64,000 nucleotides of DNA from Confluentibacter flavum (GTDB taxonomy: Bacteria; Bacteroidota; Bacteroidia; Flavobacteriales; Flavobacteriaceae): NCBI RefSeq assembly GCF_002843175.1, contig NZ_PJEO01000013.1, positions 1-64,000 of the forward strand, given 5' to 3'. This document shows positions 1 through 9,304 of this stretch, one piece after another (positions within the stretch are counted from its first letter, which is position 1; every line of letters begins with the position of its first letter). The notes beneath the pieces are model-generated. The model made no database searches, was not told the origin of the DNA, and saw only the letters and a program-made list of their open reading frames with translations. Made by a program: the position numbers and the translations under genes.

Positions 1-1
1 C

Positions 2-70
2 TCTAGTGCCAGAAACTATCAAGATGACAGTACGGTTTTAGAAATAGACGATGCTGGATTTTTCGGTTAG
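2..70 (+). CDS. C-terminal end of an unidentified gene (partial)
   Basis: An open frame runs from the window edge through about 22 codons to a TAG at 68-70, ending in residues LEIDDAGFFG. It could be the tail of a gene that starts outside the window, but it is too short to recognise and could also be chance. It points toward the end of leuB, so it is convergent with the leu operon. Confidence 0.25.
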   Translation, partial: SSARNYQDDSTVLEIDDAGFFG

Positions 71-80
71 TTGTTAAAGG

Positions 81-101
81 GCACTCGTTACAAACGAGCG
101 C
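81..101. repeat. Small REP-like inverted repeat
   Basis: GCACTCGTT and AACGAGCGC form a nine-base imperfect inverted repeat around a three-base loop, with one G-U pair. It lies in the intergenic space between the partial frame and leuB. Similar CG-rich hairpins are known as REP elements spread by RAYT transposases; the assignment here is inference, as no transposase is in the window. Confidence 0.35.
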
Positions 102-154
102 TAGCAGAGGAAAAAGTCAACAGGTAATATAGTATCAAGAGGTAAGCTCAAATA

Positions 155-187
155 AAATAAAAAAGCGCACTTCTAAAAGTGCGCTTT
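155..187 (-). terminator. Rho-independent terminator of leuA-leuB
   Basis: The arms AAAGCGCACTT and AAGTGCGCTTT form a perfect 11-bp stem with a CTAA loop. Read on the minus strand the hairpin is followed by a T-rich run, and it lies about 40 bases after the leuB stop. This ends the operon and argues against leuC or leuD following leuB. Confidence 0.8.
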
Positions 188-228
188 AAGGATCCCAAAA
201 ATTATAATTTGGTGACTAACTCAAATAA

Positions 229-1347
229 TTAAATAATTGTGGATTGTCCTAAATGAATGTTGGTAAAGTTTAGATTGGTTTCGTCAGGATTGTTAATAAA
301 ATCCTCTATGAAGTCCCCAACCTTGATTGTGGTGATGTGTTCGTATTTTGTATTTAAATCGGGGGTAGTAATATGAAGCTTTAATGACTTATCGACACCT
401 TCTTTTACCAAAGAAGCTTCGTCATATAATTCAAAATGATCTAATAACATAGCCGCCGATAAAATCGCTGCTATAGGGTTTGCAATGCCTTGGTTTGAGG
501 CTTTGTTGTAAGCTCCGTGAATGGGCTGAAACATGGCTTTTTTGTCGCTAAAAGATGCCGAAGCCAATAAACCTATAGAGCCTACGATGACCCCAGCAAG
601 TTCAGATAGAATATCGCCAAACATGTTTTCGGTTAAAATAACATCAAACTGTCTTGGGTTAATGGCCAACTCCATAGCCGCTTTATCTATATACATGTAA
701 CTAACGGCAACATCTGGATATTGAGGTGCCATTTCTTGAATCACTTTACGCCATAATTTTGAACTTGCCAAAACATTGGCTTTATCAACCAAGGTTAATT
801 TGCGTTTTCTTTTTTGTGCGGCTATAAAAGCTAAATGTGCAATGCGTTCTATTTGAAAGCGTGTGTACTGACAGGTGTCTGTAGCGGTGTTCCCATCGTC
901 ACTAAATGTTTTTTCACCAAAATATATACCACTAGTAAGTTCTCTGTAAATAAGAATATCAGTGTCTTTAATTTGTTTCTTTTTTAAAGACGACTTGTCT
1001 AAAATATCTTCGTAAGCGATGACGGGTCTTACATCTGCATATAAATCAAATGTTTTGCGTAAGCCCAAAAGACCTTGTTCTGGTCTTATTTTCGCCATAG
1101 GATCCATATCATATACAGCATTGCCAATAGCGCCAAATAGGATGGCATCTGCTTTTTCGCAAAGTGCAATAGTTTCCTGTGGTAAGGCAACGCCTGTTTT
1201 TTCTATGGCAGAGGCACCAACCACTCCGTAATCAAAAGTAAATACATGGTTAAACTCCATAGCAATAGCTTTCAAGACCTTAACGGCTTGTGCTGTTACT
1301 TCTGGACCAATACCATCGCCCGGTAAAACGGCAATATTTAACTTCAT
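229..1347 (-). CDS. leuB: 3-isopropylmalate dehydrogenase
   Basis: LeuB oxidatively decarboxylates 3-isopropylmalate to 2-oxoisocaproate with NAD+, a late step of leucine synthesis in the cytoplasm. The 372-residue length fits the family. Visible motifs are GDGIGPEV near residue 10, RPEQGLLGLRK, RELTSGIYFGE, DKANVL and NMFGDILS. Several usually conserved positions differ: family DILSDEAS reads DILSELAG, the EPIHGS motif reads QPIHGA, and RELTGG reads RELTSG. The first of these touches a metal-binding acid, which is Glu here instead of Asp. The gene follows leuA after 10 bases and is the last gene before the terminator. The family is clear; whether it is fully active on isopropylmalate is less certain. 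Confidence 0.88.
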   Translation of the reverse strand: MKLNIAVLPGDGIGPEVTAQAVKVLKAIAMEFNHVFTFDYGVVGASAIEKTGVALPQETIALCEKADAILFGAIGNAVYDMDPMAKIRPEQGLLGLRKTFDLYADVRPVIAYEDILDKSSLKKKQIKDTDILIYRELTSGIYFGEKTFSDDGNTATDTCQYTRFQIERIAHLAFIAAQKRKRKLTLVDKANVLASSKLWRKVIQEMAPQYPDVAVSYMYIDKAAMELAINPRQFDVILTENMFGDILSELAGVIVGSIGLLASASFSDKKAMFQPIHGAYNKASNQGIANPIAAILSAAMLLDHFELYDEASLVKEGVDKSLKLHITTPDLNTKYEHITTIKVGDFIEDFINNPDETNLNFTNIHLGQSTII

Positions 1348-1357
1348 AAATTAACTT

Positions 1358-2533
1358 TTAAGACGAAATGATTTCTTTGTACAATTTACTATGTTCTATA
1401 ATTTGATGAATATCATCATCATCTACTTGTTTCTTATTGTCTGCAAAGTCTAAAAAGCTAGTATATATGTCATCTAGCTGAAGCTTTGTTAATTCGTAAC
1501 CTAAATTTTTAGCTCTGTAGGCCAAAGCTGCTCTACCACTTCTGGCAGTAAGTACAATAGCAGATTCCGTAACTCCAACATCCTTAGGATCTATAATCTC
1601 ATATGTTTCACGTTTTTTAATAACCCCATCTTGGTGAATGCCCGAGCTATGTGCAAAGGCATTGGCTCCCACAATGGCTTTATTTGGCTGGGTGTAAATG
1701 CCCATACTCTCTGATACTAATTGGCTGATGCCGTATAACATTTCTGTTTTAATTCTGGTATCCAAATTAAGATATGGATGTTGTTTTAAAATCATAACCA
1801 CTTCTTCTAAAGCAGTGTTTCCAGCACGTTCACCTATACCATTAATGGTACATTCAATTTGTCTGGCGCCGTTAATAACACCTTCAATGGAATTTGCGGT
1901 GGCCAAGCCTAAATCATTATGGCAATGGCAAGACAAAATAGCTTTGTCTATACCTTTAACATTTTCCTTTAGGTATTTAATTTTGGCACCGTATTCACTT
2001 GGCAAACAATACCCTGTAGTATCTGGAATATTTAAAACGGTAGCACCAGCTTTAATGACCGCTTCACACACACGAGCTAAATATTCGTTATCGGTTCTAC
2101 CAGCATCTTCCGCATAAAATTCTACATCTTCAACAAAAGATTTAGCATATTTAACGGCATGAAAGGCACGCTCTAATATATCTTCTTGGGTGGATTTGAA
2201 CTTGTATTTTATGTGAGAGTCCGATGTGCCAATACCAGTATGAATCCTTGGGCGTTTAGCATATTTTAATGCTTCGGCAGCTACTTTTATATCATTTTCA
2301 ACAGAGCGTGTTAATCCGCAAACTGTAGCATTTTTTATTATTTTTGAGATGGCTTCAACCGATTTAAAATCGCCCGGGCTAGACACAGGGAAACCAGCTT
2401 CAATAACATCTACTCCTAAAATATCAAGTTGTTCTGCAATAATAAGTTTCTGTTCTGTGTTTAATTTACAGCCAGGAACTTGCTCACCATCACGAAGGGT
2501 AGTGTCAAAAATTTGAACGTTGTTATTCGACAT
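1358..2533 (-). CDS. leuA: 2-isopropylmalate synthase (short form)
   Basis: LeuA condenses 2-oxoisovalerate with acetyl-CoA, the first committed step of leucine synthesis. The HMGL-like TIM barrel is clear: [10 protein letters not shown] near the start, [11 protein letters not shown], the metal-binding HCHNDLG and GIGERAGN, and later HSSGIHQDG. At 391 residues it lacks the roughly 120-residue C-terminal domain that binds leucine in long LeuA enzymes, so feedback control must be weak or of another kind. Short LeuA enzymes are usual in Bacteroidota. The start is an ATG at 2533, with 149 bases between it and the divergent gene. Homocitrate or citramalate synthase are less likely alternatives. 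Confidence 0.9.
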   Translation of the reverse strand: MSNNNVQIFDTTLRDGEQVPGCKLNTEQKLIIAEQLDILGVDVIEAGFPVSSPGDFKSVEAISKIIKNATVCGLTRSVENDIKVAAEALKYAKRPRIHTGIGTSDSHIKYKFKSTQEDILERAFHAVKYAKSFVEDVEFYAEDAGRTDNEYLARVCEAVIKAGATVLNIPDTTGYCLPSEYGAKIKYLKENVKGIDKAILSCHCHNDLGLATANSIEGVINGARQIECTINGIGERAGNTALEEVVMILKQHPYLNLDTRIKTEMLYGISQLVSESMGIYTQPNKAIVGANAFAHSSGIHQDGVIKKRETYEIIDPKDVGVTESAIVLTARSGRAALAYRAKNLGYELTKLQLDDIYTSFLDFADNKKQVDDDDIHQIIEHSKLYKEIISS

Positions 2534-2682
2534 TTATTAAAATATATTTTCGTATTCTTACTACGAATTTATATTTTGGTTTGTCAAAATCAGTATTCAT
2601 CAATTGACTTTTACGATGTTTAACACTTCTATTATTGATTTAACTATTTGTATATCATATATTTAATATTGTTTTTACAACT

Positions 2683-4242
2683 ATGACAAAGGAGCAAAAA
2701 GATAATTTGTTTGTACTAATAAAATCGTTATCAAAATCAGAGAAGCGGCAGTTTAAGCTATATGTTGGGCGTTTAGGTGTCAATGAAGATTCAAAATTTT
2801 TAATGCTTTTTGATATTCTTGAAAAACTATCTGTGTATGATGAATCGGTCATTTTAAAGAAGGGGATAGTAAAAAAGCAACAATTATCAAATCTTAAGGC
2901 TCATTTATACAAACAGATTTTAATCAGTTTAAGGTTGAATCCGTCGCATCAGGATGTTAGAATTCAAATTCGAGAACAATTAGATTTTGCCACCATATTG
3001 TATCACAAGGGTTTATATAAGCAAAGTCTAAAAATTTTAGAAAAAGCGAAGGCCGTTGCCGTTGCACATGAAGAAAAAAATGTGGCTTATGAAATTGTTG
3101 AACTTGAAAAAGTTATTGAATCCCAATACATCACCAGAAGTTTAAGCACTAGAGCCGATGAACTTTCTATTCAAGCCAAGGAATTAAGTCAGCAAAATGT
3201 GCTGGCAAGTAAATTATCTAATTTATCACTTCAATTATATGGTCTTTTCTTAAAAACGGGTTACGTTAAAAATGACAAGGAAACTAAACGAATTGTAAAA
3301 TATTTTGAAGCTAGAATGCCAAAATATGATATTAACGACCTTGGTTTTAGAGAAAAATTATGGCTTTATAAAGCTTATTTATGGTATAGCTTTTTGACAC
3401 ACGATTTTTTGTCTTGTTATAAATATGCGACTAAATGGGTCAATCTGTTTTATGAAAATAAAGACATGATTACTTTAAATCCCGTATTCTTTTTACGAGG
3501 AAATCATTACTTGCTTGAGGCATTATTTTATTTAAGACATTATGAAAAGTTTAAAGAATCGCTCCTTAGATTGGAATCTATTACTAAGGAACCTTGGTTT
3601 CCAGTAGATGACAATTTGGAAGGTTTGGCATTCTTATATATTTACAACAATAAATTTAACCTCCATTTTATGGAAGGTAGTTTTGAAGAAGGCCTACCTT
3701 TAATTGATGAGGTTGTATTTAAATTGAAAGATTTTCACGACCGTATAGATGAGCATCATATTATGGTTTTTTATTATAAAATTGCCAGTATGTACTTTGG
3801 TGCAGGCGAAAGCAAAAAATGTATCTATTACTTAGAAAAAATAATTTCAAACAAATCATTACAAATGCGCGAGGATTTATTGTGTTTTACCAGAATATTG
3901 AATTTGGTGGCTCATTATGAATCTGGTTTAGATTACCATTTAGATGTACTTATAAAAAGCACCTATAAATTCTTAATTAAAATGGAAGATTTGTATGAAG
4001 TGCAAAAAGAGTTTATTAAATTTTTAAGAGGTTTGGGCGATATTTATCCGCATGAAGTTAGAAACGAATTCATCAAACTTCATAAAAAACTAAAAGAATT
4101 TGAGGATGATCCATACCAAAGTAGAGCGTTTCTATATTTAGATATTATTTCGTGGTTGGAATCTAAAATCCAAAACAGACCAATAGGGCTAGTTATTAGA
4201 AATAAATTTCATGATAATTTGGGAAAACATAAAAGTCATTGA
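2683..4242 (+). CDS. Conserved helical (TPR-like) protein of unknown function
   Basis: I do not recognise a named family. The 519-residue protein has no signal peptide or membrane segment and is predicted by eye to be almost wholly helical, rich in Lys, Leu, Glu and Tyr. Spaced helix pairs such as FATILYHKGLYKQSLKILEK (about residues 100-120) resemble TPR hairpins, so a protein-binding scaffold is plausible. The N-terminus, with KSLSKSEKRQFKLY, is highly charged. It is monocistronic, divergent from leuA, and followed by the SAM riboswitch. It has no visible link to either pathway. Confidence 0.75.
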   Translation: MTKEQKDNLFVLIKSLSKSEKRQFKLYVGRLGVNEDSKFLMLFDILEKLSVYDESVILKKGIVKKQQLSNLKAHLYKQILISLRLNPSHQDVRIQIREQLDFATILYHKGLYKQSLKILEKAKAVAVAHEEKNVAYEIVELEKVIESQYITRSLSTRADELSIQAKELSQQNVLASKLSNLSLQLYGLFLKTGYVKNDKETKRIVKYFEARMPKYDINDLGFREKLWLYKAYLWYSFLTHDFLSCYKYATKWVNLFYENKDMITLNPVFFLRGNHYLLEALFYLRHYEKFKESLLRLESITKEPWFPVDDNLEGLAFLYIYNNKFNLHFMEGSFEEGLPLIDEVVFKLKDFHDRIDEHHIMVFYYKIASMYFGAGESKKCIYYLEKIISNKSLQMREDLLCFTRILNLVAHYESGLDYHLDVLIKSTYKFLIKMEDLYEVQKEFIKFLRGLGDIYPHEVRNEFIKLHKKLKEFEDDPYQSRAFLYLDIISWLESKIQNRPIGLVIRNKFHDNLGKHKSH

Positions 4243-4325
4243 AAAAAAAATTATTAAAAAAATTAGGATTTTAAATTTTTCTGACTGAATATTTGCATTC
4301 ACAAAGTTCAAAAACGTATTGAAAT

Positions 4326-4444
4326 GTTATCAAGAAAGGCGGAGGGATTAGACCCTGTGAAGCCTTAGCAACCCTTTATCCGTAAAGAAGGTGCTAAATT
4401 CTACCCACTTCTGAATAATTTTCAGAATAATTTGGATAGATAAC
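4326..4444 (+). ncRNA. SAM-I (S-box) riboswitch upstream of metY
   Basis: The leader contains the S-box core: the P1 strands GTTATCAAG (4326) and GATAAC (ending 4444), a GGCGGAGGGA segment, the GACCC/GUGAAGCC turn, AGCAACC, and the GGTGCTAA-ATTC segment. An AT-rich P4-like hairpin lies at about 4411-4432. Family knowledge: SAM binding stabilises P1 and favours termination. A TATTTG element at 4290-4295 is a possible promoter -7 box. It controls the methionine operon metY, the fusion gene, metZ-like and perhaps phzF. Confidence 0.9.
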
Positions 4445-4450
4445 CAAACG

Positions 4451-4480
4451 AAATTGCTTACGGCAATTTTTATTTCTTTT
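4451..4480 (+). terminator. Riboswitch-controlled terminator
   Basis: AAATTGC and GCAATTT form a 7-bp stem with a five-base loop, followed by a T-rich tract. It starts six bases after the last P1 strand of the SAM riboswitch, the position expected of an expression-platform terminator. High SAM should end transcription here before metY. Confidence 0.75.
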
Positions 4481-4540
4481 TAACATTTTTCTATTAAGTA
4501 CATTTCGAAAGAAGTGTTTATTATTAATTAATAGTCTTTT

Positions 4541-4591
4541 ACCTCTCCTTTGGAGAGGTCAGAAATAGCTGAAACTATTTCTAGGTGAGGC
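4541..4591 (+). repeat. GC-rich hairpin repeat (family A) before metY
   Basis: ACCTCTCC and GGAGAGGT form a hairpin with a TTT loop. A second hairpin follows (AGAAATAG with CTATTTCT), then AGGTGAGG. The metY ATG lies 19 bases further on. This is a variant of the repeat seen before metF, tyrA, dtd, rlmN and others in this window, with an inserted second stem. Confidence 0.6.
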
Positions 4592-4609
4592 AAATAAAAA
4601 ACTAGAAAA

Positions 4610-5887
4610 ATGAGTACATTAAAATTAGCAACTAACGCATTACATGCAGGACATGATGTAACGGCAAACGCAGGAACTAGAGCGGTTCCTATTTATCAAA
4701 CAACGTCGTATGTTTTTAAAAATTCTGACCATGCGGCGAATCTGTTTTCATTACAGGAACTCGGTTTTATTTATACGAGGCTCAACAACCCTACCAATCA
4801 AATTTTACAAGAACGTTTAGCAGCTGTTGAAGGCGGTATAGGTGCCGTAGTTTTTGCATCAGGAACGTCAGCTATTTCAACAGGTTTATTAACCTTGTTA
4901 AAAGCAGGTGACCATATTGTGGCATCTAGCAGCTTATATGGCGGTACGTATAATTTACTAAAAGTTACCTTGCCACGATTAGGCATTACCACAACGTTTG
5001 TGGATGCCGATAATCCAGATAATTTTAAACACGCTGTTCAAGATAATACGAGAGCCTTTTTTGTGGAATCTTTAGGAAATCCAAAATTAGATGTGTTGGA
5101 TTTAGAAGCCATTGCTGTGCATTCAAAAGCGGCAGGTGTACCGTTTATTGTGGATAACACCGTTGCAAGCCCCGTCTTGTTAAACCCAATAAAACATGGA
5201 GCAGACATTGTGATCCATTCGTTAACTAAATATATTGGTGGACAAGGAACATCTTTAGGTGGTGCTATCATTGATGCCGGAACTTTTGATTGGGCTAACG
5301 GGAAGTTCCCAGAATTTACAGAACCTTCTGCTGGATATCATGGTTTAGTGTATCATGAAGCATTAGGTGCTGCGGCATATACGTTTAAATTGATATTAGA
5401 AGGATTACGGGATTTTGGTGGTGCTTTAAGTCCGTTTAACGCCTTTCAAATCATTCAAGGTTTGGAAACATTACCAGTTAGAATAAAACAACATAGTGAA
5501 AATGCTTTGGAACTGGCCAAATGGTTAGAACAGCAAGACGAAGTGGCTTGGGTAAATTATCCAGGATTGGCATCGAGTAAATATAAAGCATTATCAGATA
5601 AATATTTGCCAAAAGGACAGAGTGGAGTTATTACCTTTGGGGCCAAAGGGGGTTATGATGCAGCGAAAGCCATAGTAGATAATTCGAAATTATTTTCATT
5701 ATTGGCAAACATCGGTGATACAAAATCTTTAATTATCCATCCAGCAAGTACAACGCACCAACAATTAACGGACGCTGAGCAAGAATCGACAGGTACTTCA
5801 AAAGATTTAATCCGTTTGTCGGTTGGTATTGAAGATATAGAAGATTTGAAAGCTGATTTAAAAGAAGCATTTAAAGCCATTAAATAA
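4610..5887 (+). CDS. metY: O-acetylhomoserine sulfhydrylase (MetY)
   Basis: A PLP enzyme that makes homocysteine directly from O-acetylhomoserine and sulfide. The 425-residue length and the start ATNALHAGHD, with YQTTSYVF and YTRLNNPTN, are typical of MetY. VIHSLTKYIGGQG carries the PLP lysine near residue 208. The C-terminal GDTKSLIIHPASTTH and RLSVGIED are family hallmarks. It is the first gene after the SAM-I riboswitch, and the acetyl donor substrate is made by the next gene, eight bases downstream. MetY is distinguished from cystathionine gamma-synthase by its longer chain and its context. Start is the ATG at 4610, after a repeat element. Confidence 0.93.
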   Translation: MSTLKLATNALHAGHDVTANAGTRAVPIYQTTSYVFKNSDHAANLFSLQELGFIYTRLNNPTNQILQERLAAVEGGIGAVVFASGTSAISTGLLTLLKAGDHIVASSSLYGGTYNLLKVTLPRLGITTTFVDADNPDNFKHAVQDNTRAFFVESLGNPKLDVLDLEAIAVHSKAAGVPFIVDNTVASPVLLNPIKHGADIVIHSLTKYIGGQGTSLGGAIIDAGTFDWANGKFPEFTEPSAGYHGLVYHEALGAAAYTFKLILEGLRDFGGALSPFNAFQIIQGLETLPVRIKQHSENALELAKWLEQQDEVAWVNYPGLASSKYKALSDKYLPKGQSGVITFGAKGGYDAAKAIVDNSKLFSLLANIGDTKSLIIHPASTTHQQLTDAEQESTGTSKDLIRLSVGIEDIEDLKADLKEAFKAIK

Positions 5888-5895
5888 TTTTTCAG

Positions 5896-8800
5896 TTGAA
5901 TAAAGCATTGCAACATATCATCATCACAGATTATATTACAGAAAACAACGTATCTATTTCTGAAATCAAATTAAGCTATCAGCTATTTGGTAAAGATTTA
6001 GGTACGGCTCCTGTGGTATTGGTCAACCATGCATTAACGGGAAATAGTAATGTGGCTGGTGAAGATGGCTGGTGGACTGATTTGGTTGGGGATGATAAAG
6101 TCATTGATACCAAACTTTACACGGTTTTGGCTTTTAATATTCCGGGTAATGGGTTTGATGGTTTTGTTATTGAAAATTATAAAGATTTTGTAGCAAGGGA
6201 TATTGCCAAATTATTTTTAATTGGTTTAAAAGAGCTTAAAGTCGATAAACTTTTTGCATTAATTGGCGGTTCGTTAGGTGGCGGTATTGCTTGGGAAATG
6301 GCTGTTTTAAATCCAGATATTACCGAGAATTTAATACCTGTGGCAACCGATTGGAAATCGACCGATTGGCTTATTGCCAACTGTCAAATTCAAGAACAAT
6401 TTTTAATGAATTCTAGAAATCCGGTGCACGATGCCAGAATGCACGCCATGTTATGTTACAGAACACCAGAATCGTTTAACGAGCGTTTCCACCGTTCTAA
6501 AAATGAGGAATTGGAAATTTTTAATGTCGAGAGTTGGTTGTTGCATCATGGTAAAAAATTGCAGGAACGTTTTCAGCTATCGGCATATAAATTAATGAAC
6601 CAACTTTTAAAAACCATTGATGTTACTAAAAACAGACCGAACGATTTTAATGTTTTGGAAAGCATTCATGGGAATATTTATATTATTGGGGTGGATTCCG
6701 ATTTGTTTTTTACGGCTGAAGAAAATAGACAAACGCATAAACAATTGGCGTTGACAAATCCCAATGTCACTTATAATGAGATTAATTCGGTGCACGGACA
6801 TGATGCATTTTTAATGGAATACGAGCAATTAGAAAAGATAATAGAAGGCATTTTTGTGCCAAATTCTAAAAAGAGACGCATGAAAGTATTAAAGTTTGGA
6901 GGCAAATCTTTAGCAAACGGCGAAGGGTTGAATACCGTGATTTCAATCATTGAAAATAAGGTAAAAGAAGGCGAAAAAATAACCGTTGTGGTTTCTGCCA
7001 GAAGTTCTGCTACCGATGATTTGGAAAATATTTTAAATAAAGCCTCAAAAGGACATCCCTACAAAGAAGTGTTGCAGGTTTTTAAAGATTATCAAACAGA
7101 ACCTTTAAAGGATATTGATTTTTCTAAAGAATTCACCATTTTAGACAAACTGTTTGAAGGCGTCAGTTTATTAGGTGATTACAGCAATAAAACCAAAGAT
7201 GAAATTTTAGCACAAGGCGAATTGCTTTCAGTGAAACTTATTTCAGCTTTATTGAATAAAAAAGGGATAAAGGCTTCGGCGGTTGATGCCAGGGAACTCA
7301 TTAAAACCGACGGATCTTTTGGTAATGCACAACCTATTTTGCAATTATCGAAAGACAACGTCAAAAACTTTTATAAAAACAGCGGTAAAGATGTCGTCAA
7401 TGTTGTAACAGGGTTTATTGCGTCTAACGCTAAAAATGAAACCACAACCTTGGGTAGAAATGGCAGTAACTATACGGCTGCTTTGTTGGCGAATTATTTA
7501 GATGCCGAAGAATTGCAAAATTATACGCATGTGAATGGTATTTACACAGCCAACCCCGATTTGGTTGAAGATGCCAAAAAAATTAGGGAATTATCGTTTA
7601 GTGAAGCCAATGAATTAGCAAACTTTGGAACCACCGTTTTACATGCTAAAACCATCATTCCGTTGGTTGAAAAAAATATCAACCTTCGTATTTTAAATAC
7701 CTTTAATCCAGATGATGAAGGAACGTTGATTACGGCGAAACCAAATTCAAAAGAAGTCACCTCCTTATCGGTTTTAGATAATGTGTCGTTATTAAATTTG
7801 GAAGGACGCGGGTTGTTAGGAAAAAGCGGTGTGGATGCTCGAATTTTTGGAGCATTGGCAAATCATAATATTAGTGTCAGCATTATTTCGCAAGGGTCTT
7901 CAGAACGAGGAATTGGTTTGGTTATCAATTCCGAGCAAGCAACGCAAGCGGTTATCGCTTTAGAACGTGAGTTTGAAAATGATTTTTATTCGCAAGATGT
8001 CAATAAAATTGGCGTGGTAGACGATGTGTGTGTTATCTCCATTATTGGTATTGAGTTGAGTTCATTCCACAAACCGTTTAATGCCCTTATAAAAAACCAA
8101 ATAGTGCCGTTATTGTTTAATAATACGGTGACTGGGAAAAATGTGAGTTTGGTTGTTAAAAAGGATCAGTTGCATAAAGCCATGAACGTGATTCATGGTG
8201 AGATTTTCGGAATTTCAAAGAAAATAAATATCGTCATTTTTGGTCATGGGGGCGTTGGTGGCGCTTTAATTAATCAGATTTTAAAATCGAAAGGCGATAT
8301 AGAAAATCGAAAAGGCATCAACCTAAATGTGTTTGCTATAGCGAATTCCAAAAAACTGCTTTTAAACAAAAGAGGCGTTGATATTAATTGGAAAGATGCC
8401 ATAAAATCAGCATCATTAGAAAATTCCATTCAAGATATTATAGCGTTTGCAAATACACATCATTTAGAAAATTTAATTGCCGTAGATAATACAGCGAGTC
8501 CTCATTTTTATAAAAATTATATACCGTTAATTGAGGCTGGTTTCGATTTGGTGTCATCCAACAAAATAGCCAATACCATTTCACATCAGTTTTACTCAGA
8601 TTTACGTGTTAAATTAAAGGAAAACAATAAACAATATTTATACGAAACCACGGTTGGTGCTGGTTTGCCGCTTATAGATACCATTAAATTATTGCACGAA
8701 TCGGGGGAAAATATTACCAGAATACGTGGGGTGTTCTCAGGCACATTAAGTTATTTATTCAATAATTTCTCGGTTCAAGACAAGCCATTTAGCGCCATTG

Positions 8801-9297
8801 TTCAAGAAACGATTGATAAAGGTTTTACGGAACCGGATCCTAGGGAAGATTTCTCAGGAAATGATGTCGCTAGAAAATTATTGATTTTGGCAAGAGAATT
8901 GGATTTACAAAATGAGTTTGAAGATGTATCGGTTCAAAATTTAATTCCAGAAGCGTATAGAGTCATTTCTGTGGAAGCATTTTTAAGTCAGTTGCATGTT
9001 TTAGATGATGAATTTCAGAAGATAAAAGAAAATCAAAAACCGGGTTATGTATTGCGATATGTAGGTGATTTGTCGGGCGATTTGTCAAAAGATAAGGGAA
9101 ATTTAGAGGTGAAATTAGTGTCCATTCCAGGAGATAGTACTTTAGGTCAAATTAAAGGAAGTGATGCTATTTTTGAAATATTTACAGAATCGTATGGCGA
9201 ACAACCTATAGTAATCCAAGGCGCAGGCGCAGGCGCACAAGTGACTGCCAGAGGTGTTTTTGGGGATATTTTAAGATTGTCTAAGCATATAAATTAA
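5896..9297 (+). CDS. Fused homoserine O-acetyltransferase-like / aspartokinase / homoserine dehydrogenase
   Basis: One 1133-residue chain joins three activities of the homoserine branch. Residues 1-320 are an alpha/beta hydrolase like MetX, with nucleophile Ser126 in GGSLGG, Asp269 and His302 (GHDAF). Residues 329-780 are an aspartokinase with ACT-like segments. Residues 790-1133 are homoserine dehydrogenase with the GHGGVG nucleotide loop, SSNKIANT and TEPDPREDFSGNDVARK. The kinase looks damaged: KFGGTS reads KFGGKS (Lys337), GRGGSDY reads GRNGSNY (Asn525), and TDVDG reads THVNG (His545). The dehydrogenase and acyltransferase motifs look intact. The start is TTG, with no in-frame ATG nearby and a stop just upstream. 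An internal ATG at 6880 begins exactly at the kinase and could give a shorter product. The substrate of the first domain (acetyl-CoA) is inferred from metY. Confidence 0.88.
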   Translation: MNKALQHIIITDYITENNVSISEIKLSYQLFGKDLGTAPVVLVNHALTGNSNVAGEDGWWTDLVGDDKVIDTKLYTVLAFNIPGNGFDGFVIENYKDFVARDIAKLFLIGLKELKVDKLFALIGGSLGGGIAWEMAVLNPDITENLIPVATDWKSTDWLIANCQIQEQFLMNSRNPVHDARMHAMLCYRTPESFNERFHRSKNEELEIFNVESWLLHHGKKLQERFQLSAYKLMNQLLKTIDVTKNRPNDFNVLESIHGNIYIIGVDSDLFFTAEENRQTHKQLALTNPNVTYNEINSVHGHDAFLMEYEQLEKIIEGIFVPNSKKRRMKVLKFGGKSLANGEGLNTVISIIENKVKEGEKITVVVSARSSATDDLENILNKASKGHPYKEVLQVFKDYQTEPLKDIDFSKEFTILDKLFEGVSLLGDYSNKTKDEILAQGELLSVKLISALLNKKGIKASAVDARELIKTDGSFGNAQPILQLSKDNVKNFYKNSGKDVVNVVTGFIASNAKNETTTLGRNGSNYTAALLANYLDAEELQNYTHVNGIYTANPDLVEDAKKIRELSFSEANELANFGTTVLHAKTIIPLVEKNINLRILNTFNPDDEGTLITAKPNSKEVTSLSVLDNVSLLNLEGRGLLGKSGVDARIFGALANHNISVSIISQGSSERGIGLVINSEQATQAVIALEREFENDFYSQDVNKIGVVDDVCVISIIGIELSSFHKPFNALIKNQIVPLLFNNTVTGKNVSLVVKKDQLHKAMNVIHGEIFGISKKINIVIFGHGGVGGALINQILKSKGDIENRKGINLNVFAIANSKKLLLNKRGVDINWKDAIKSASLENSIQDIIAFANTHHLENLIAVDNTASPHFYKNYIPLIEAGFDLVSSNKIANTISHQFYSDLRVKLKENNKQYLYETTVGAGLPLIDTIKLLHESGENITRIRGVFSGTLSYLFNNFSVQDKPFSAIVQETIDKGFTEPDPREDFSGNDVARKLLILARELDLQNEFEDVSVQNLIPEAYRVISVEAFLSQLHVLDDEFQKIKENQKPGYVLRYVGDLSGDLSKDKGNLEVKLVSIPGDSTLGQIKGSDAIFEIFTESYGEQPIVIQGAGAGAQVTARGVFGDILRLSKHIN

Positions 9298-9304
9298 TAT
9301 ATAA

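Noticed and set aside
1019-1231. Open frames on the strand opposite leuB and leuA
   Set aside because: They lie wholly inside strongly supported genes and have no independent motif or start context.
2534-2682. Possible leucine leader peptide before leuA on the minus strand
   Set aside because: Short ORFs exist there but none is rich in leucine codons, and no terminator/antiterminator pair was found.
4541-4591. Second riboswitch or attenuator before metY
   Set aside because: The hairpins match the interspersed repeat family and have no T-run, so they are treated as a repeat element.
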